Assembly: GCA_948435735.1 (NCBI GenBank) | Contig: CAOJGX010000016.1 | Coordinates: 1-37,645 of the forward strand | Direction of reading: 5' to 3' | DNA length: 37,645 bases | DNA from: an uncultured Clostridium sp. | GTDB taxonomy: Bacteria; Bacillota; Clostridia; TANB77; CAG-508 | Shown: positions 16,862 to 24,811 of the stretch, piece by piece | Numbering within the stretch: position 1 is the stretch's first letter | How the letters are laid out: each line of letters opens with the position of its first letter | Made by a program: the position numbers and the translations under genes | The notes under the pieces: generated by a model | Seen by the model: the letters and a program-made list of their open reading frames with translations, nothing else | Databases searched by the model: none | What the model was told of the DNA's origin: nothing

Positions 16862-17746
16862 ATGTTAAATAGTATCAAAGAAATTTATCAAAATGTGGTT
16901 GTTTCTTACATAGAAGAATTGTGTAATACACCCATGTTATTAATTATGTCTATATTAGACATAGCCATCGTGGTATTTTTGCTATACAAATTATTTCAAA
17001 TTTTAAAAGGAACTAGAGCGTGGCAATTGCTGAAAGGAATTTTATTCTTAATATTAGCCATGTTTGTAAGTGATTTATTAAAATTAAATATTTTGAATTA
17101 TATCTTATCATCGGTAATGACCTATGGCGTATTTATGCTGATTGTCATATTTCAACCGGAATTGAGAAGGGCTTTAGAGCAATTAGGAACCAATAAATTT
17201 AGTAAATATTTTGGGATGGATGATGATGTCAATAGCAAAATAAAAGAAAATATTTATAAAATTGCGATTGCGGCTATGGAACTGTCAAGAACAGGTACAG
17301 GAGCACTAATTGTTATCGAACGAGAAATCAAAATTCAAGATATTACTTCCACAGGAATTCTTATGAATGCGGAGATATCGCCACAAGTATTAGTCAATAT
17401 TTTTGAACCTAAAACGCCGCTTCACGATGGGGCAGTTGTCATCAGCAATCATAAAATTGCAGCTGCTTCGTGTATGCTTCCACTAGCGGATGACAAAGAT
17501 ATTGCAAGAGAACTTGGAACGCGCCACAGAGCAGCAATTGGAATTTCGAAAGAATCGGATTGTATTGTTGTGGTTGTTTCAGAAGAAACCGGGAAGGTAT
17601 CCATTGCCAAAGATGGAACTTTAATTGCAGACGTCAGAGAAGATGTTTTGAAAAAGATTTTAATGAAAAATTTAATTATGGAATCAAAGCCAAGACCAAA
17701 GAAAAAAATAAAAAAGTTAGTAAAAGAAAAGAAAGAAGAACAATAA
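16862..17746 (+). CDS. cdaA: Diadenylate cyclase CdaA (c-di-AMP synthase)
   Basis: The 294-aa membrane enzyme makes cyclic di-AMP from two ATP. Three hydrophobic segments lie within residues 24-97, followed by a DisA_N (DAC) domain with the catalytic DGA at 189-191 in 'LHDGAVVI' and RHR at 221-223 in 'GTRHRAAIG'. The C-terminus is a Lys-rich tail from about 275. TTAGGAG precedes ATG 16862. The usual cdaR-glmM partners are not downstream; recN with its own promoter follows, and a 44-aa membrane protein precedes it. Identification is secure. Confidence 0.95.
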   Translation: MLNSIKEIYQNVVVSYIEELCNTPMLLIMSILDIAIVVFLLYKLFQILKGTRAWQLLKGILFLILAMFVSDLLKLNILNYILSSVMTYGVFMLIVIFQPELRRALEQLGTNKFSKYFGMDDDVNSKIKENIYKIAIAAMELSRTGTGALIVIEREIKIQDITSTGILMNAEISPQVLVNIFEPKTPLHDGAVVISNHKIAAASCMLPLADDKDIARELGTRHRAAIGISKESDCIVVVVSEETGKVSIAKDGTLIADVREDVLKKILMKNLIMESKPRPKKKIKKLVKEKKEEQ

Positions 17747-17793
17747 AAAAAGAACCTCTTTACAAAAATTTTGAAAAAATACGAACAAATGTA

Positions 17794-17821
17794 TTGACAA
17801 AAAATAAAAACCTGATATAAT
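17794..17821 (+). promoter_or_regulatory. recN promoter
   Basis: A consensus TTGACA (17794-17799), a 16-nt spacer and TATAAT (17816-17821), 37 nt before ATG 17859. No LexA box of the Gram-positive type was noticed over it. Confidence 0.8.
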
Positions 17822-17858
17822 ACATTTAACGAACATATTTTTGTATAGGAGGTTTTTC

Positions 17859-19481
17859 ATGATTACATTATTGCATATCAAAAACATAGGAATTATCGAT
17901 GATTTAAGCATTGATTTACAAAAAGGATTCAATGTTTTAACAGGGGAAACAGGAGCTGGAAAAACGTTGATTATTGGAGCCTTAAAAATTTTATCAGGCG
18001 GTCGATTTTCCAAAGAAATGATACGTTCTGGAGAAAAAAATTCCTTTGTTGAAATGTCCATTTCTTTGCCCAATTATGAAGACCATGTCATTGTTTCGCG
18101 AGAAATCAATAGCAGTGGAAAAAATGTATGCAAAATCGATGGAAGATTGGTAACAGTGAATGAATTAAAAGATTTTATGAAAAATGTTATCGATATTCAC
18201 GGTCAAAACGATAACCAAGCCATACTAGATTTAAACAAACATATTGAATTATTAGATGGTTTTTCCGGAAAGGAATTGTTTGACTTAAAAACAGAATATG
18301 AAAAACTATATCATCAATTTACCAATTTCAAAAAAGAACTTCAGCTAAATTATGGGGATGACCTTGAAAAACAGCGAAAATTAGATTTATTAAATTATCA
18401 ATTAAACGAAATTCAAGAAGCAAATTTACAAGCAAATGAAGATGATGAATTAGAAGAAAAACGAAAAAGGATAGCAGCCTCCGAAAAAATTGCCAACCAT
18501 CTACAAGAAGCACAAAACGAGATTGAAAATCACTCCATTGACAGCTTAAACAATGCGATTCGAGCCTTAGAGAAAATTGAACAATATAATAGTAGTTATT
18601 CTGACATTGTAACAAGATTAAAAAACAGTTATTATGAAATCCAAGAAGCCGCACGTGATTTATCCAATGAAGACATTAGTTTTGATACAGAAGAACAAAA
18701 TCAAATCGAGCAAAGACTAGATTTAATTCATTCTCTCAAACGAAAATATGGCAATACGATTGAACAAATTTTAGCCTATCAACAACAAATTCAAAAAGAA
18801 ATTTTTGATATCACCAATTTAGAAACCTATGTTGCAGAATTGAAACAAAAATTAGCCCAACTCCAAAATGAAATGGAGATTTTGTGCGATAAAATGAATC
18901 AAATTCGTCAAAAACATGCGGTTCAGTTAGCCAAAGAAATCACACAGCAATTACAAGAATTAGAGATGCAGAATGCAGAATTTGAAGTACATGTAGAATT
19001 ACTAGAAGACAATAAATTTAACCCAAATGGCCGCAACAAAGTAGAATTTTTAATTTCTACCAATACAGGAGATGAGAAGAAATCACTCATTAAAATTGCT
19101 TCTGGTGGTGAGATGTCAAGAGTCATGCTTGCCATAAAAACAGTTCTAGCTGATGTAGACAAAACACCAGTTTTAGTATTTGATGAAATTGATACCGGAA
19201 TCAGTGGAATTGCAGCCAATAGCACAGGTGAAAAAATGAAAAAAATTGCACAAAACCATCAAGTAATTTGTGTCACGCACTTAGCAACAATTGCAGCAAA
19301 AGGCGATTTCAACTATTATATTTCCAAAAATAAAGAAGGAAACACCACCAAAACACACATTAAGCAATTAAATGAAGAACAAACAATCCGTGAAATTGCA
19401 AGAATTGCCAATGGTGAAATCACAGAAACCTCTCTCCAAAATGCCAAAGAAATGAGGCAATTTTCCAAGAAAATTGCTTAA
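17859..19481 (+). CDS. recN: DNA repair protein RecN
   Basis: The 540-aa SMC-like ATPase acts in double-strand-break repair. Walker A 'GETGAGKT' is at 29-36, and the C-terminal ABC signature 'ASGGEMSRVMLA' precedes Walker B 'VLVFDEIDTGISG'. Between them lies a long coiled-coil region rich in Glu, Gln and Lys. Length is typical (550-560), slightly short. TAGGAGG lies 6 nt before ATG 17859; a longer reading from TTG 17841 would overlap this site. It has its own promoter, and a hairpin repeat follows the stop codon. Identification is secure. Confidence 0.95.
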   Translation: MITLLHIKNIGIIDDLSIDLQKGFNVLTGETGAGKTLIIGALKILSGGRFSKEMIRSGEKNSFVEMSISLPNYEDHVIVSREINSSGKNVCKIDGRLVTVNELKDFMKNVIDIHGQNDNQAILDLNKHIELLDGFSGKELFDLKTEYEKLYHQFTNFKKELQLNYGDDLEKQRKLDLLNYQLNEIQEANLQANEDDELEEKRKRIAASEKIANHLQEAQNEIENHSIDSLNNAIRALEKIEQYNSSYSDIVTRLKNSYYEIQEAARDLSNEDISFDTEEQNQIEQRLDLIHSLKRKYGNTIEQILAYQQQIQKEIFDITNLETYVAELKQKLAQLQNEMEILCDKMNQIRQKHAVQLAKEITQQLQELEMQNAEFEVHVELLEDNKFNPNGRNKVEFLISTNTGDEKKSLIKIASGGEMSRVMLAIKTVLADVDKTPVLVFDEIDTGISGIAANSTGEKMKKIAQNHQVICVTHLATIAAKGDFNYYISKNKEGNTTKTHIKQLNEEQTIREIARIANGEITETSLQNAKEMRQFSKKIA

Positions 19482-19486
19482 CATAT

Positions 19487-19507
19487 GGGGCGATGCTACA
19501 TCGCCCC
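19487..19507. repeat. Dispersed GGGGCGAT hairpin repeat, copy 3
   Basis: A perfect 9-bp stem, GGGGCGATG with CATCGCCCC, around a CTA loop, 6 nt after the recN stop codon. No T tract follows, so it is not a normal terminator. The stem core GGGCGAT/ATCGCCC equals copies 1, 2 and 4; the loop differs. Confidence 0.75.
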
Positions 19508-19578
19508 TCAACCTAAATCATTAAAAAACAGGGGTAAAAATACCATAAATTTTAGGAACATAAAAAGGAAACAAAAAA

Positions 19579-20313
19579 ATGAGAAACATTAAATTAACCA
19601 TAGAATATCAAGGAAAAGATTTTAATGGATGGCAAAAACAGCCCAATAAATTAAATATTCAAGGAGAAATTGAACGAGCCATTGCCTCTATAACCGGTGA
19701 AGAAATTGACCTAATTGGCTCTGGAAGAACAGATGCAGGTGTGCATAGTTTAGGGCAAGTGGCTAATTTTAAGACGAATAGTACATTGCCAATCGAAAAA
19801 TTTGCACTAGCAATCAATTCTAGACTTAAAAAAAGTATTGTGATAAAACATGCTGAAGAAGTAGAAGAACAATTTCATAGTCGATATTCAGTTCATTCCA
19901 AAAAATATCGTTATGTAATCAACAATTCTCCAACAGGAACAGCCATTTATCGAGAATTGGAATATCAATTTCCACTTCCATTAAACATAGAAAAAATGCA
20001 ACAAGCCGCGAAGTATTTGGAAGGAGAACATGATTTTTCAGCCTTTAAAGCAAGTGGAACGAGTAGTAAAAATAGTGTTCGAAAAATTTTTAAGGCAGAA
20101 GTAGGAAAGCAAGATGAGAGAGTATATATTGAATTAACTGGAAGTGGTTTTTTGTACAATATGGTCAGAATTATAGCAGGTACGTTGCTTGATGTTGGAA
20201 CTGGAAAAATTCAGCCAGAAGAAATACCAGAAATCATAAAAAGTAAAGACCGAAAAAAAGCTGGAAAGACCTTGCCGGCAGTTGGATTATACTTAGTAGA
20301 AGTAACGTATTAA
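19579..20313 (+). CDS. truA: tRNA pseudouridine(38-40) synthase TruA
   Basis: The 244-aa enzyme isomerises uridines 38-40 in the anticodon arm of tRNAs. The catalytic aspartate is D52 in 'GSGRTDAGVHSLGQVANF', preceded by the N-terminal 'GKDFNGWQKQP'. The later 'FSAFKASG' and 'GSGFLYNMVRIIAGTLLDVG' motifs are typical. Length is normal. AAAAGGAA precedes the ATG. It follows recN by 97 nt that contains the hairpin repeat. In many Clostridia truA sits in a ribosomal protein cluster; here it is apart. Identification is secure. Confidence 0.95.
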   Translation: MRNIKLTIEYQGKDFNGWQKQPNKLNIQGEIERAIASITGEEIDLIGSGRTDAGVHSLGQVANFKTNSTLPIEKFALAINSRLKKSIVIKHAEEVEEQFHSRYSVHSKKYRYVINNSPTGTAIYRELEYQFPLPLNIEKMQQAAKYLEGEHDFSAFKASGTSSKNSVRKIFKAEVGKQDERVYIELTGSGFLYNMVRIIAGTLLDVGTGKIQPEEIPEIIKSKDRKKAGKTLPAVGLYLVEVTY

Positions 20314-20402
20314 AAAGAAATTTAACATAAAAAATCACCGAAAAGGAACCATTCGAATATTATATTACAAAAGGATTAATAAATTTAGGAGGTAAATAAA
20401 GT

Positions 20403-20969
20403 ATGACTGACTTATTAATTGCTTTTGTAATTCCAATCCTTGTTATTATTATAGCAGCTGTTTTACAAACCTTGATTAATTGCTCATTTAAAGTAGCAGC
20501 CATCGTCTTTGTAGTTGCCATAACAGTTGCGATTATACTAGGAGGAACCACATTGTTAATTGTGCTTGCCTGGTTCTATACATTATTAGCGTTTATTGCA
20601 GCGATTGTAGTAAGTAGATTTTGTTGCCATCCACGTTGTAGTAATAGAAATTGTGGGTGTGACAACGATTGCAGCACAAACAATTGTAATCGTTGTAACT
20701 GCAATAACGATAATGGCAACAATGGCGGAAATAATAATTCCGGAAATAACAACATGGGAAATAATAATAGTGGAAACAACAATGTTGGAAACAATAATAC
20801 AGGTAACAACAATACAGGAAATAATAATAGTGGAAACAACAATACAGGAAACAATAATGCAGGCAATAACAACAATGGTAACAATAACGGTAATAACAAT
20901 CATAATGGAAATAATAACACGAATTCTTGTAACAGATGTTGTAGATGTTGCAGGTGTTGGAGAGGATAG
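20403..20969 (+). CDS. Two-segment membrane protein with Asn-Gly repeats and Cys-rich flanks
   Basis: The 188-aa protein starts at ATG 20403, nine bases after AGGAGGT. Residues 3-67 form two or three hydrophobic segments. Residues 73-100 are Cys-rich. Residues 109-158 are ten 5-residue repeats of the form GNNNx, then further Asn-Gly, and the C-terminus holds paired cysteines ('SCNRCCRCCRCWRG'). Nothing catalytic is visible. The layout suggests a membrane-anchored, disordered, metal- or disulfide-rich surface tail; proximity to gpr makes a spore-envelope role conceivable but unproven. The repeat is likely length-variable. It ends at a shared terminator. Reverse-strand open frames here are products of the low-complexity DNA. 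Confidence 0.65.
   Translation: MTDLLIAFVIPILVIIIAAVLQTLINCSFKVAAIVFVVAITVAIILGGTTLLIVLAWFYTLLAFIAAIVVSRFCCHPRCSNRNCGCDNDCSTNNCNRCNCNNDNGNNGGNNNSGNNNMGNNNSGNNNVGNNNTGNNNTGNNNSGNNNTGNNNAGNNNNGNNNGNNNHNGNNNTNSCNRCCRCCRCWRG
20727..20876 (+). repeat. Ten tandem 15-bp repeats
   Basis: Ten copies of a 15-bp unit (GGA AAY AAY AAY NNN) encode GNNNx. Synonymous AAT/AAC alternation between copies shows the repeat is old or selected at protein level. The fifth codon varies among Ser, Met, Val, Thr, Ala and Asn. Confidence 0.9.
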
Positions 20970-21028
20970 AAGAAAAAGAGATATAAAAATTATTGTAAAG
21001 CAAAGTTTTTACATCTTTTTGATACAAC

Positions 21029-21069
21029 AAAACTCACTCTTTATAAAACATAGAGTGAGTTTTATTTTT
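21029..21069. terminator. Bidirectional terminator
   Basis: A 12-bp perfect stem, AAAACTCACTCT (21029-21040) with 21052-21063, followed by ATTTTTT on the plus strand and T-rich sequence on the minus strand. It serves the Asn-rich gene and the convergent gene ending at 21069. Confidence 0.85.
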
Positions 21070-21530
21070 TACCAATCCATCCAATTATGAAGTAGTCGAA
21101 TAAAAGGCTGCTCTTTTTCGGGATAATAATTGTGGGAATGTTTTAACTTAACCCACACTTCATCCCATTTATCCCAAATAAACAATTCATGCTTTTCAGA
21201 ACATTCATAAACTAAGCACAAACGCCAATTTGTAATGTATTGTGGAAAGGTTATGAATGCTACATAATTGTCGTGGATTTTTTTTATCCCATAGCTTGGC
21301 ATCCAACGAACTTGATATTTGCCACAATTTTCAAATTCAGGTAGACCAGTTGGAAAGTTTTCTGAAATCCAAATTTTTGGATTAACTAAAATTTTGAATG
21401 GAGAAAATGTTTCCTCAGTTGAACTCCATTTTTCCCATTCCTCTTCAGAGAGCCGAATGCCTTCATAAAACAGAACAGTAACAGCATCTAGACGTTTTGT
21501 AGATGGGTTTATTCTTGAGAAATTTCTCAT
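21069..21530 (-). CDS. 153-aa protein of unknown function, Trp-rich
   Basis: GGAGG lies 8 nt before the ATG on the minus strand, and the promoter matches consensus exactly. The 153-aa product is soluble and unusually rich in Trp and Tyr, with 'GIRLSEEEWEKW' near the N-terminus and 'LLHNWMDW' at the end. No signal, membrane segment or known motif is seen. Codon 26 is CGG (after ATT), read through in frame. It is monocistronic and convergent with the Asn-rich gene. I do not recognise the family; Trp-rich acidic proteins of this size are often immunity-like, but that is only a guess. Confidence 0.6.
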   Translation of the reverse strand: MRNFSRINPSTKRLDAVTVLFYEGIRLSEEEWEKWSSTEETFSPFKILVNPKIWISENFPTGLPEFENCGKYQVRWMPSYGIKKIHDNYVAFITFPQYITNWRLCLVYECSEKHELFIWDKWDEVWVKLKHSHNYYPEKEQPFIRLLHNWMDW

Positions 21531-21568
21531 ATGAGATACCTCCGTTGTTAGTATGTTGATTATATATA

Positions 21569-21597
21569 ATTATACCTTAATTTACATAAAATGTCAA
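21569..21597 (-). promoter_or_regulatory. Perfect-consensus promoter of the Trp-rich gene
   Basis: On the minus strand: TTGACA (21597-21592), a 17-nt spacer and TATAAT (21574-21569). This is the only exact-consensus promoter with ideal spacing noticed in the window. Confidence 0.88.
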
Positions 21598-21661
21598 TAA
21601 ATTTCTCAATTTCCTGCATAAAATTCCCACAAATTGCCACACTACTTACGAGGTGAAGAAA

Positions 21662-22591
21662 ATGGATTTTAGAACAGACATGGCGGTCGAAAGACGTGAT
21701 TTGTATCGAAAAGCCAATAAGATAGAAAATGAGATTGATGGTATCGAATGTAATGAAGAAGAAATCGAGGATATAAAAATTACGAGAGTGGCTATTACTA
21801 ACGCACAAGGGGAAGAAGCTTTGAAAAAGCCAATCGGAAATTATATTACCATTGATGTCAAAAAAATTAATAATATTGCCGTGGAAAAAGAGGACAAAAT
21901 TGTTGAAGTGATTGCAAAAGAACTTGCGAGTATTGTAGATAAACATATTAAAAAAGATGAAGAAGTGATGATTGTTGGGCTTGGAAACTTACATTCCACA
22001 CCAGACAGTCTTGGTTCACGCGTGGTTAACGAAGTGGAAATCACAAGACATATTAAAATTTATTTACCACAATATATTGACCAAAATACTAGAAGTATTT
22101 CTGCCATTTCGCCTGGCGTTTTAGGCACAACAGGAATTGAAAGTGCAGAAATCATACGTGGTATTATTGACAAAATTAAGCCTAAAATGATTCTTGCCAT
22201 TGACAGTTTATGCTCTAAAAATGTGAGCCGAATCAATAAATCCATCCAGATTTCGGATACTGGCATTGTTCCAGGTGGCGGCGTTGGAAATGCAAGAGAT
22301 GAACTTTCTGAAAAAAGTTTAGGCATTCCAGTCATCGCCATTGGTGTTCCAACGGTTGTGGAAATGGCTTCGATTACAAATGACTGTTTGGATTTATTTA
22401 TTGAAGATTTGCAAAAAAAGGCGGAATCAAATGATGTGTTAAACAAGTTAAAAGACGAAGATAATTATGAAAAAATAAAACAAGCTTTAATTCCGAATGA
22501 TTATAATTTTATAGTCACACCAAAAGAGATTGATGAACTCATCGAATCCATGAAAGATATTATTTCAAGAGGGATTAATGAAGCTTTGTAA
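21662..22591 (+). CDS. gpr: Germination protease GPR
   Basis: The 309-aa aspartic-type endopeptidase degrades small acid-soluble spore proteins at germination. 'FRTDMAVE' at the extreme N-terminus is the autoprocessing region; the propeptide before it is very short compared with Bacillus GPR. The two conserved aspartates are D115 in 'STPDSLG' and D181 in 'LAIDSLCS', at the spacing of D127/D193 in the B. megaterium enzyme. 'GIVPGGGVGN' is also diagnostic. ATG 21662 was chosen because GAGGTG (21650-21655) is its ribosome site; a GTG frame start at 21653 would lie inside that site. This gene is the clearest sign of endospore formation. Sporulation-specific promoter elements were not resolved. 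Confidence 0.95.
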   Translation: MDFRTDMAVERRDLYRKANKIENEIDGIECNEEEIEDIKITRVAITNAQGEEALKKPIGNYITIDVKKINNIAVEKEDKIVEVIAKELASIVDKHIKKDEEVMIVGLGNLHSTPDSLGSRVVNEVEITRHIKIYLPQYIDQNTRSISAISPGVLGTTGIESAEIIRGIIDKIKPKMILAIDSLCSKNVSRINKSIQISDTGIVPGGGVGNARDELSEKSLGIPVIAIGVPTVVEMASITNDCLDLFIEDLQKKAESNDVLNKLKDEDNYEKIKQALIPNDYNFIVTPKEIDELIESMKDIISRGINEAL

Positions 22592-22600
22592 CGGTCAAGA

Positions 22601-22632
22601 TTCTTAGGAATTTTAAAAGAAATTCTTGGGAA
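22601..22632 (+). terminator. Hairpin after gpr, weak terminator candidate
   Basis: A 13-bp stem with three G-U pairs (22601-22613 with 22620-22632) around a 6-nt loop, 10 nt after the gpr stop. The T run (TTTTT) comes only about 13 nt later, so it may act weakly or need a factor. Confidence 0.4.
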
Positions 22633-22647
22633 AATTAACACCGATTT

Positions 22648-22676
22648 TTGTTGGGCTGAATATTATAGTATATATT
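22648..22676 (+). promoter_or_regulatory. Possible promoter of the ytxC-like gene
   Basis: TTGTTG (22648-22653), a 17-nt spacer and TATATT (22671-22676), 20 nt before GTG 22697. It is a moderate match; a sporulation sigma factor could equally drive this gene. Confidence 0.45.
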
Positions 22677-22696
22677 TTAAATAAAGGAGAATTTAC

Positions 22697-23188
22697 GTGA
22701 AATCTGTTTGCATAAAAACCAATCATGAAGACATCATAGAATATTTAATTACTACTTTTGAAAAATTGCCAATCAATGTATGTATTTCCAATTGTAAATT
22801 CAAAATGTATGACAATGTCATTCTTCATGATATGGAAAGAAATGAAAGCGAGTTTTATGAGGTCGTGGCAATTGTACTCAAAAGTGCGATTGAAAGGTTT
22901 TATGAGAAAGAAATCATTCGCAAATGTATCAAGCAAAATTATTTTTATTTGAATGAAGCCGAACAAGAATATGTTTTGAAAATCAGTAATCAAATCATGA
23001 ATTTGCCTGACAATAAAATTGGTTATAAAAATAAACTCCTCAAAAATTTAATCAAACGTTATATTATCGAAAACAAATCGATTGTATTAGATGGTTTTAT
23101 GAACTTTCGTGTCAAAGAATATAAAGAGTTGTTAGATAATATTGTTGAAGTATCTGTAGTGAGTTTTCTCGAATTGACATCTTTTTAA
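22697..23188 (+). CDS. ytxC: YtxC-like sporulation protein, short form
   Basis: GTG 22697 lies 7 nt after AAAGGAG. The 163-aa product carries the family's most recognisable segment near its end, 'LDGFMNFRVKEYKELLDNIV', as in YtxC (conserved in spore formers, role unknown). Bacillus YtxC is about 280 aa with substantial sequence after this segment; here the protein stops about 13 residues beyond, so it is either a compact clostridial form or a C-terminal truncation. No frame after the stop restores obvious similarity. Location beside gpr supports a sporulation link. Moderately sure of the family. Confidence 0.55.
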   Translation: MKSVCIKTNHEDIIEYLITTFEKLPINVCISNCKFKMYDNVILHDMERNESEFYEVVAIVLKSAIERFYEKEIIRKCIKQNYFYLNEAEQEYVLKISNQIMNLPDNKIGYKNKLLKNLIKRYIIENKSIVLDGFMNFRVKEYKELLDNIVEVSVVSFLELTSF

Positions 23189-23195
23189 AATACTT

Positions 23196-23224
23196 TTGCT
23201 AAAAACAAAATGATATGTTACAAT
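23196..23224 (+). promoter_or_regulatory. Promoter of the TraX-like gene
   Basis: TTGCTA (23196-23201), a 17-nt spacer and TACAAT (23219-23224), 24 nt before the ATG, leaving a short leader with AGGAG. Confidence 0.7.
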
Positions 23225-23247
23225 AAAATGGTTAGGAGTATAAAAAG

Positions 23248-23916
23248 ATGTCAATTTTTGTTGTTAAAATAATCGCGTGTATAACAATGGTGTTAGACCA
23301 TGTCAAATATGCACTTCCAGAGACGAGAAATTTTGCTACAGTATATTTCGGAAGAATGGCCTTTCCTCTGTTTGCATTTTTGCTAACAGAAGGGTTTTGC
23401 CATACAAGCAATTTAAAAAAATATTATCAAAGATTGCTTCTTTTTGCTGTACTTTCCCAAATTCCATTTATGTTATTCCGAACGTTAGTGGGTGAGTGGA
23501 GAATGCTCAATATTTTATTTACGTTATTGCTAGGTCTAATCGCAATCACGATTTGGGCCAAGTTTCGAGGGAAATATTATATTTGCGTGCCTTTTGTGGC
23601 ATTATTTATTTTTCTGGGAAAATGCTTAAATGTTGATTATAGTTGGTATGGTGTATCCTGTGTTATCTTATTTTATTGGTTTAGAAACAAAGGCTTTTTT
23701 AGAATATTGGCCTTTGCAATGTTAAATTTTATTTATTATTTCAATCGTTTTGTTCCGCATGCTTCCATGGAAAGCATAATTTCGTATGTTTTTACAACGC
23801 TTCCAGCGTTTTTGTTATTATTTTATAATGGAAAATTAGGCCACAAAATGAAATATTTATATTATATCTTTTATCCACTTCACATGTTAATTTTATATGT
23901 CATCTGTTTTATTTAA
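23248..23916 (+). CDS. TraX family multipass membrane protein
   Basis: The 222-aa protein has about six to seven hydrophobic helices. The N-terminal 'ITMVLDHVKYA' and 'FGRMAFPLFAFLLTEGF' motifs and the C-terminal 'YIFYPLHMLILYVI' are typical of the TraX family, named after the F-pilin acetylase and related to membrane acyltransferases. Many Firmicute chromosomes carry such a gene without any conjugation system, and none is seen here; an acyl transfer to a surface molecule is the likely general role. AGGAG precedes the ATG. It converges with the YgjP-like gene, their stop codons overlapping in four bases (TTAA). Confidence 0.85.
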   Translation: MSIFVVKIIACITMVLDHVKYALPETRNFATVYFGRMAFPLFAFLLTEGFCHTSNLKKYYQRLLLFAVLSQIPFMLFRTLVGEWRMLNILFTLLLGLIAITIWAKFRGKYYICVPFVALFIFLGKCLNVDYSWYGVSCVILFYWFRNKGFFRILAFAMLNFIYYFNRFVPHASMESIISYVFTTLPAFLLLFYNGKLGHKMKYLYYIFYPLHMLILYVICFI

Positions 23917-24614
23917 AATTTTAAGCCTTTAACGCGAGTTGCAATTTCGTCATAATTAAAAATATATTTTTGCATGATTTCATAAAAGCTTTTGGTATGA
24001 TTTTTATATTTTAAATGACAAAATTCGTGAATGACAATAAAGCGAATTATCTCGCGAGAATATTGCATAAGAGACGGATTAATCGTAATAATTTGATTGG
24101 AACATTGCGCTAAATGGTCATCGGCTAGTGGCTTGATTTTAAAATCCTCCGGGGCAAATTTAAGCAAATGCCTAGCATCTTCAAAAATCGCTTCTAGTTC
24201 TTCTTTAGCAATGGAACCATACATTTTTGCAAGAGTTGCTTGAATGATTTTTGTTTTATCTAAATCAATATATTTGGCGGGTAAAATAATTTCGATATAT
24301 TTGTTAAGCAAATTCAAAGTCGGGTTTTTTATATTTTCGTATTTTACAAGCACATCATACTGCCTACCAAAGACAAAAACTGGTTCGGTGTTAATTTTTT
24401 GCCTACGGATATTTTCTGCTTCAATATATTCAGCTAAATGCTTCAAAATCCAATTTTTCTTTTCTTCAACAACTTCCTGAATCTGCTTAGTTGTATAATA
24501 CCAAGGTGCTTTTACAATGACTTCGCCATTATGAATGGAGATGTATAAGCTACTATTTGAGGTTTTATCTACGGTATAGACAATGGTATCGTTTTTAGTT
24601 TTGAAAAAGCTCAT
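23913..24614 (-). CDS. YgjP/M48-like zinc metallopeptidase
   Basis: The 233-aa protein has the zinc-protease motif HEFCH at 196-200 (H196, E197, H200) followed by H206 in 'KYKNHTKSFYE', as in the YgjP-like (DUF45, SprT-related) family. The N-terminal half has the usual 'EVIVKAPWYYTTKQI' and 'KKNWILKHL' elements. The 'WGSCS'-type stretch of this family is altered to 'AQCSNQIITINPSL', a modest divergence. AAAGGAGAT precedes the ATG. It has its own consensus promoter, divergent from the helix-turn-helix gene. Cytoplasmic; substrate unknown. Confidence 0.85.
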   Translation of the reverse strand: MSFFKTKNDTIVYTVDKTSNSSLYISIHNGEVIVKAPWYYTTKQIQEVVEEKKNWILKHLAEYIEAENIRRQKINTEPVFVFGRQYDVLVKYENIKNPTLNLLNKYIEIILPAKYIDLDKTKIIQATLAKMYGSIAKEELEAIFEDARHLLKFAPEDFKIKPLADDHLAQCSNQIITINPSLMQYSREIIRFIVIHEFCHLKYKNHTKSFYEIMQKYIFNYDEIATRVKGLKF

Positions 24615-24651
24615 TTTTATCTCCTTTCATTACAAAACCTATGTTTGTCTT

Positions 24652-24680
24652 ATTGTATCGAAAAAAAAGAAGGTTGTCAA
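24652..24680 (-). promoter_or_regulatory. Promoter of the YgjP-like gene
   Basis: On the minus strand: TTGACA (24680-24675), a 17-nt spacer and TACAAT (24657-24652), 38 nt before the ATG. Confidence 0.8.
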
Positions 24681-24728
24681 GAGATTTTAGAAAAAATGTT
24701 CGGTATTTTTAAAATTCATAGAAAAACC

Positions 24729-24757
24729 TTGACATTATTCTAAAAAAAGTATAAAAT
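24729..24757 (+). promoter_or_regulatory. Promoter of the helix-turn-helix gene
   Basis: TTGACA (24729-24734), a 17-nt spacer and TAAAAT (24752-24757). The spacer begins with an ATTATTCT element (24734-24741) that recurs in the palindrome at 24774-24795. Confidence 0.8.
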
Positions 24758-24773
24758 ATAAAAAACAATACAT

Positions 24774-24795
24774 ATTATTCTGTTTTCAGAATAAT
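24774..24795. promoter_or_regulatory. Inverted repeat, candidate operator or leader hairpin
   Basis: ATTATTCTG and CAGAATAAT form a perfect 9-bp inverted repeat around TTTT, at about +10 of the transcript and 16 nt before the ATG. A third half-site overlaps the promoter spacer. Autoregulation by the downstream DNA-binding protein is the simplest idea. Confidence 0.5.
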
Positions 24796-24811
24796 AAAGA
24801 AAGAGGAAAGA

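Noticed and set aside
20727..20876. CRISPR-like array
   Set aside because: Units are contiguous 15-bp coding repeats without unique spacers.
20576..21090. Open frames on the reverse and other forward frames across the Asn-Gly repeat
   Set aside because: They arise from 15-bp repeat periodicity and lack ribosome sites.
23248..23916. Conjugative element suggested by the TraX-like gene
   Set aside because: No relaxase, coupling protein, type IV secretion, integrase or att site is seen; TraX-like genes are common on Firmicute chromosomes.
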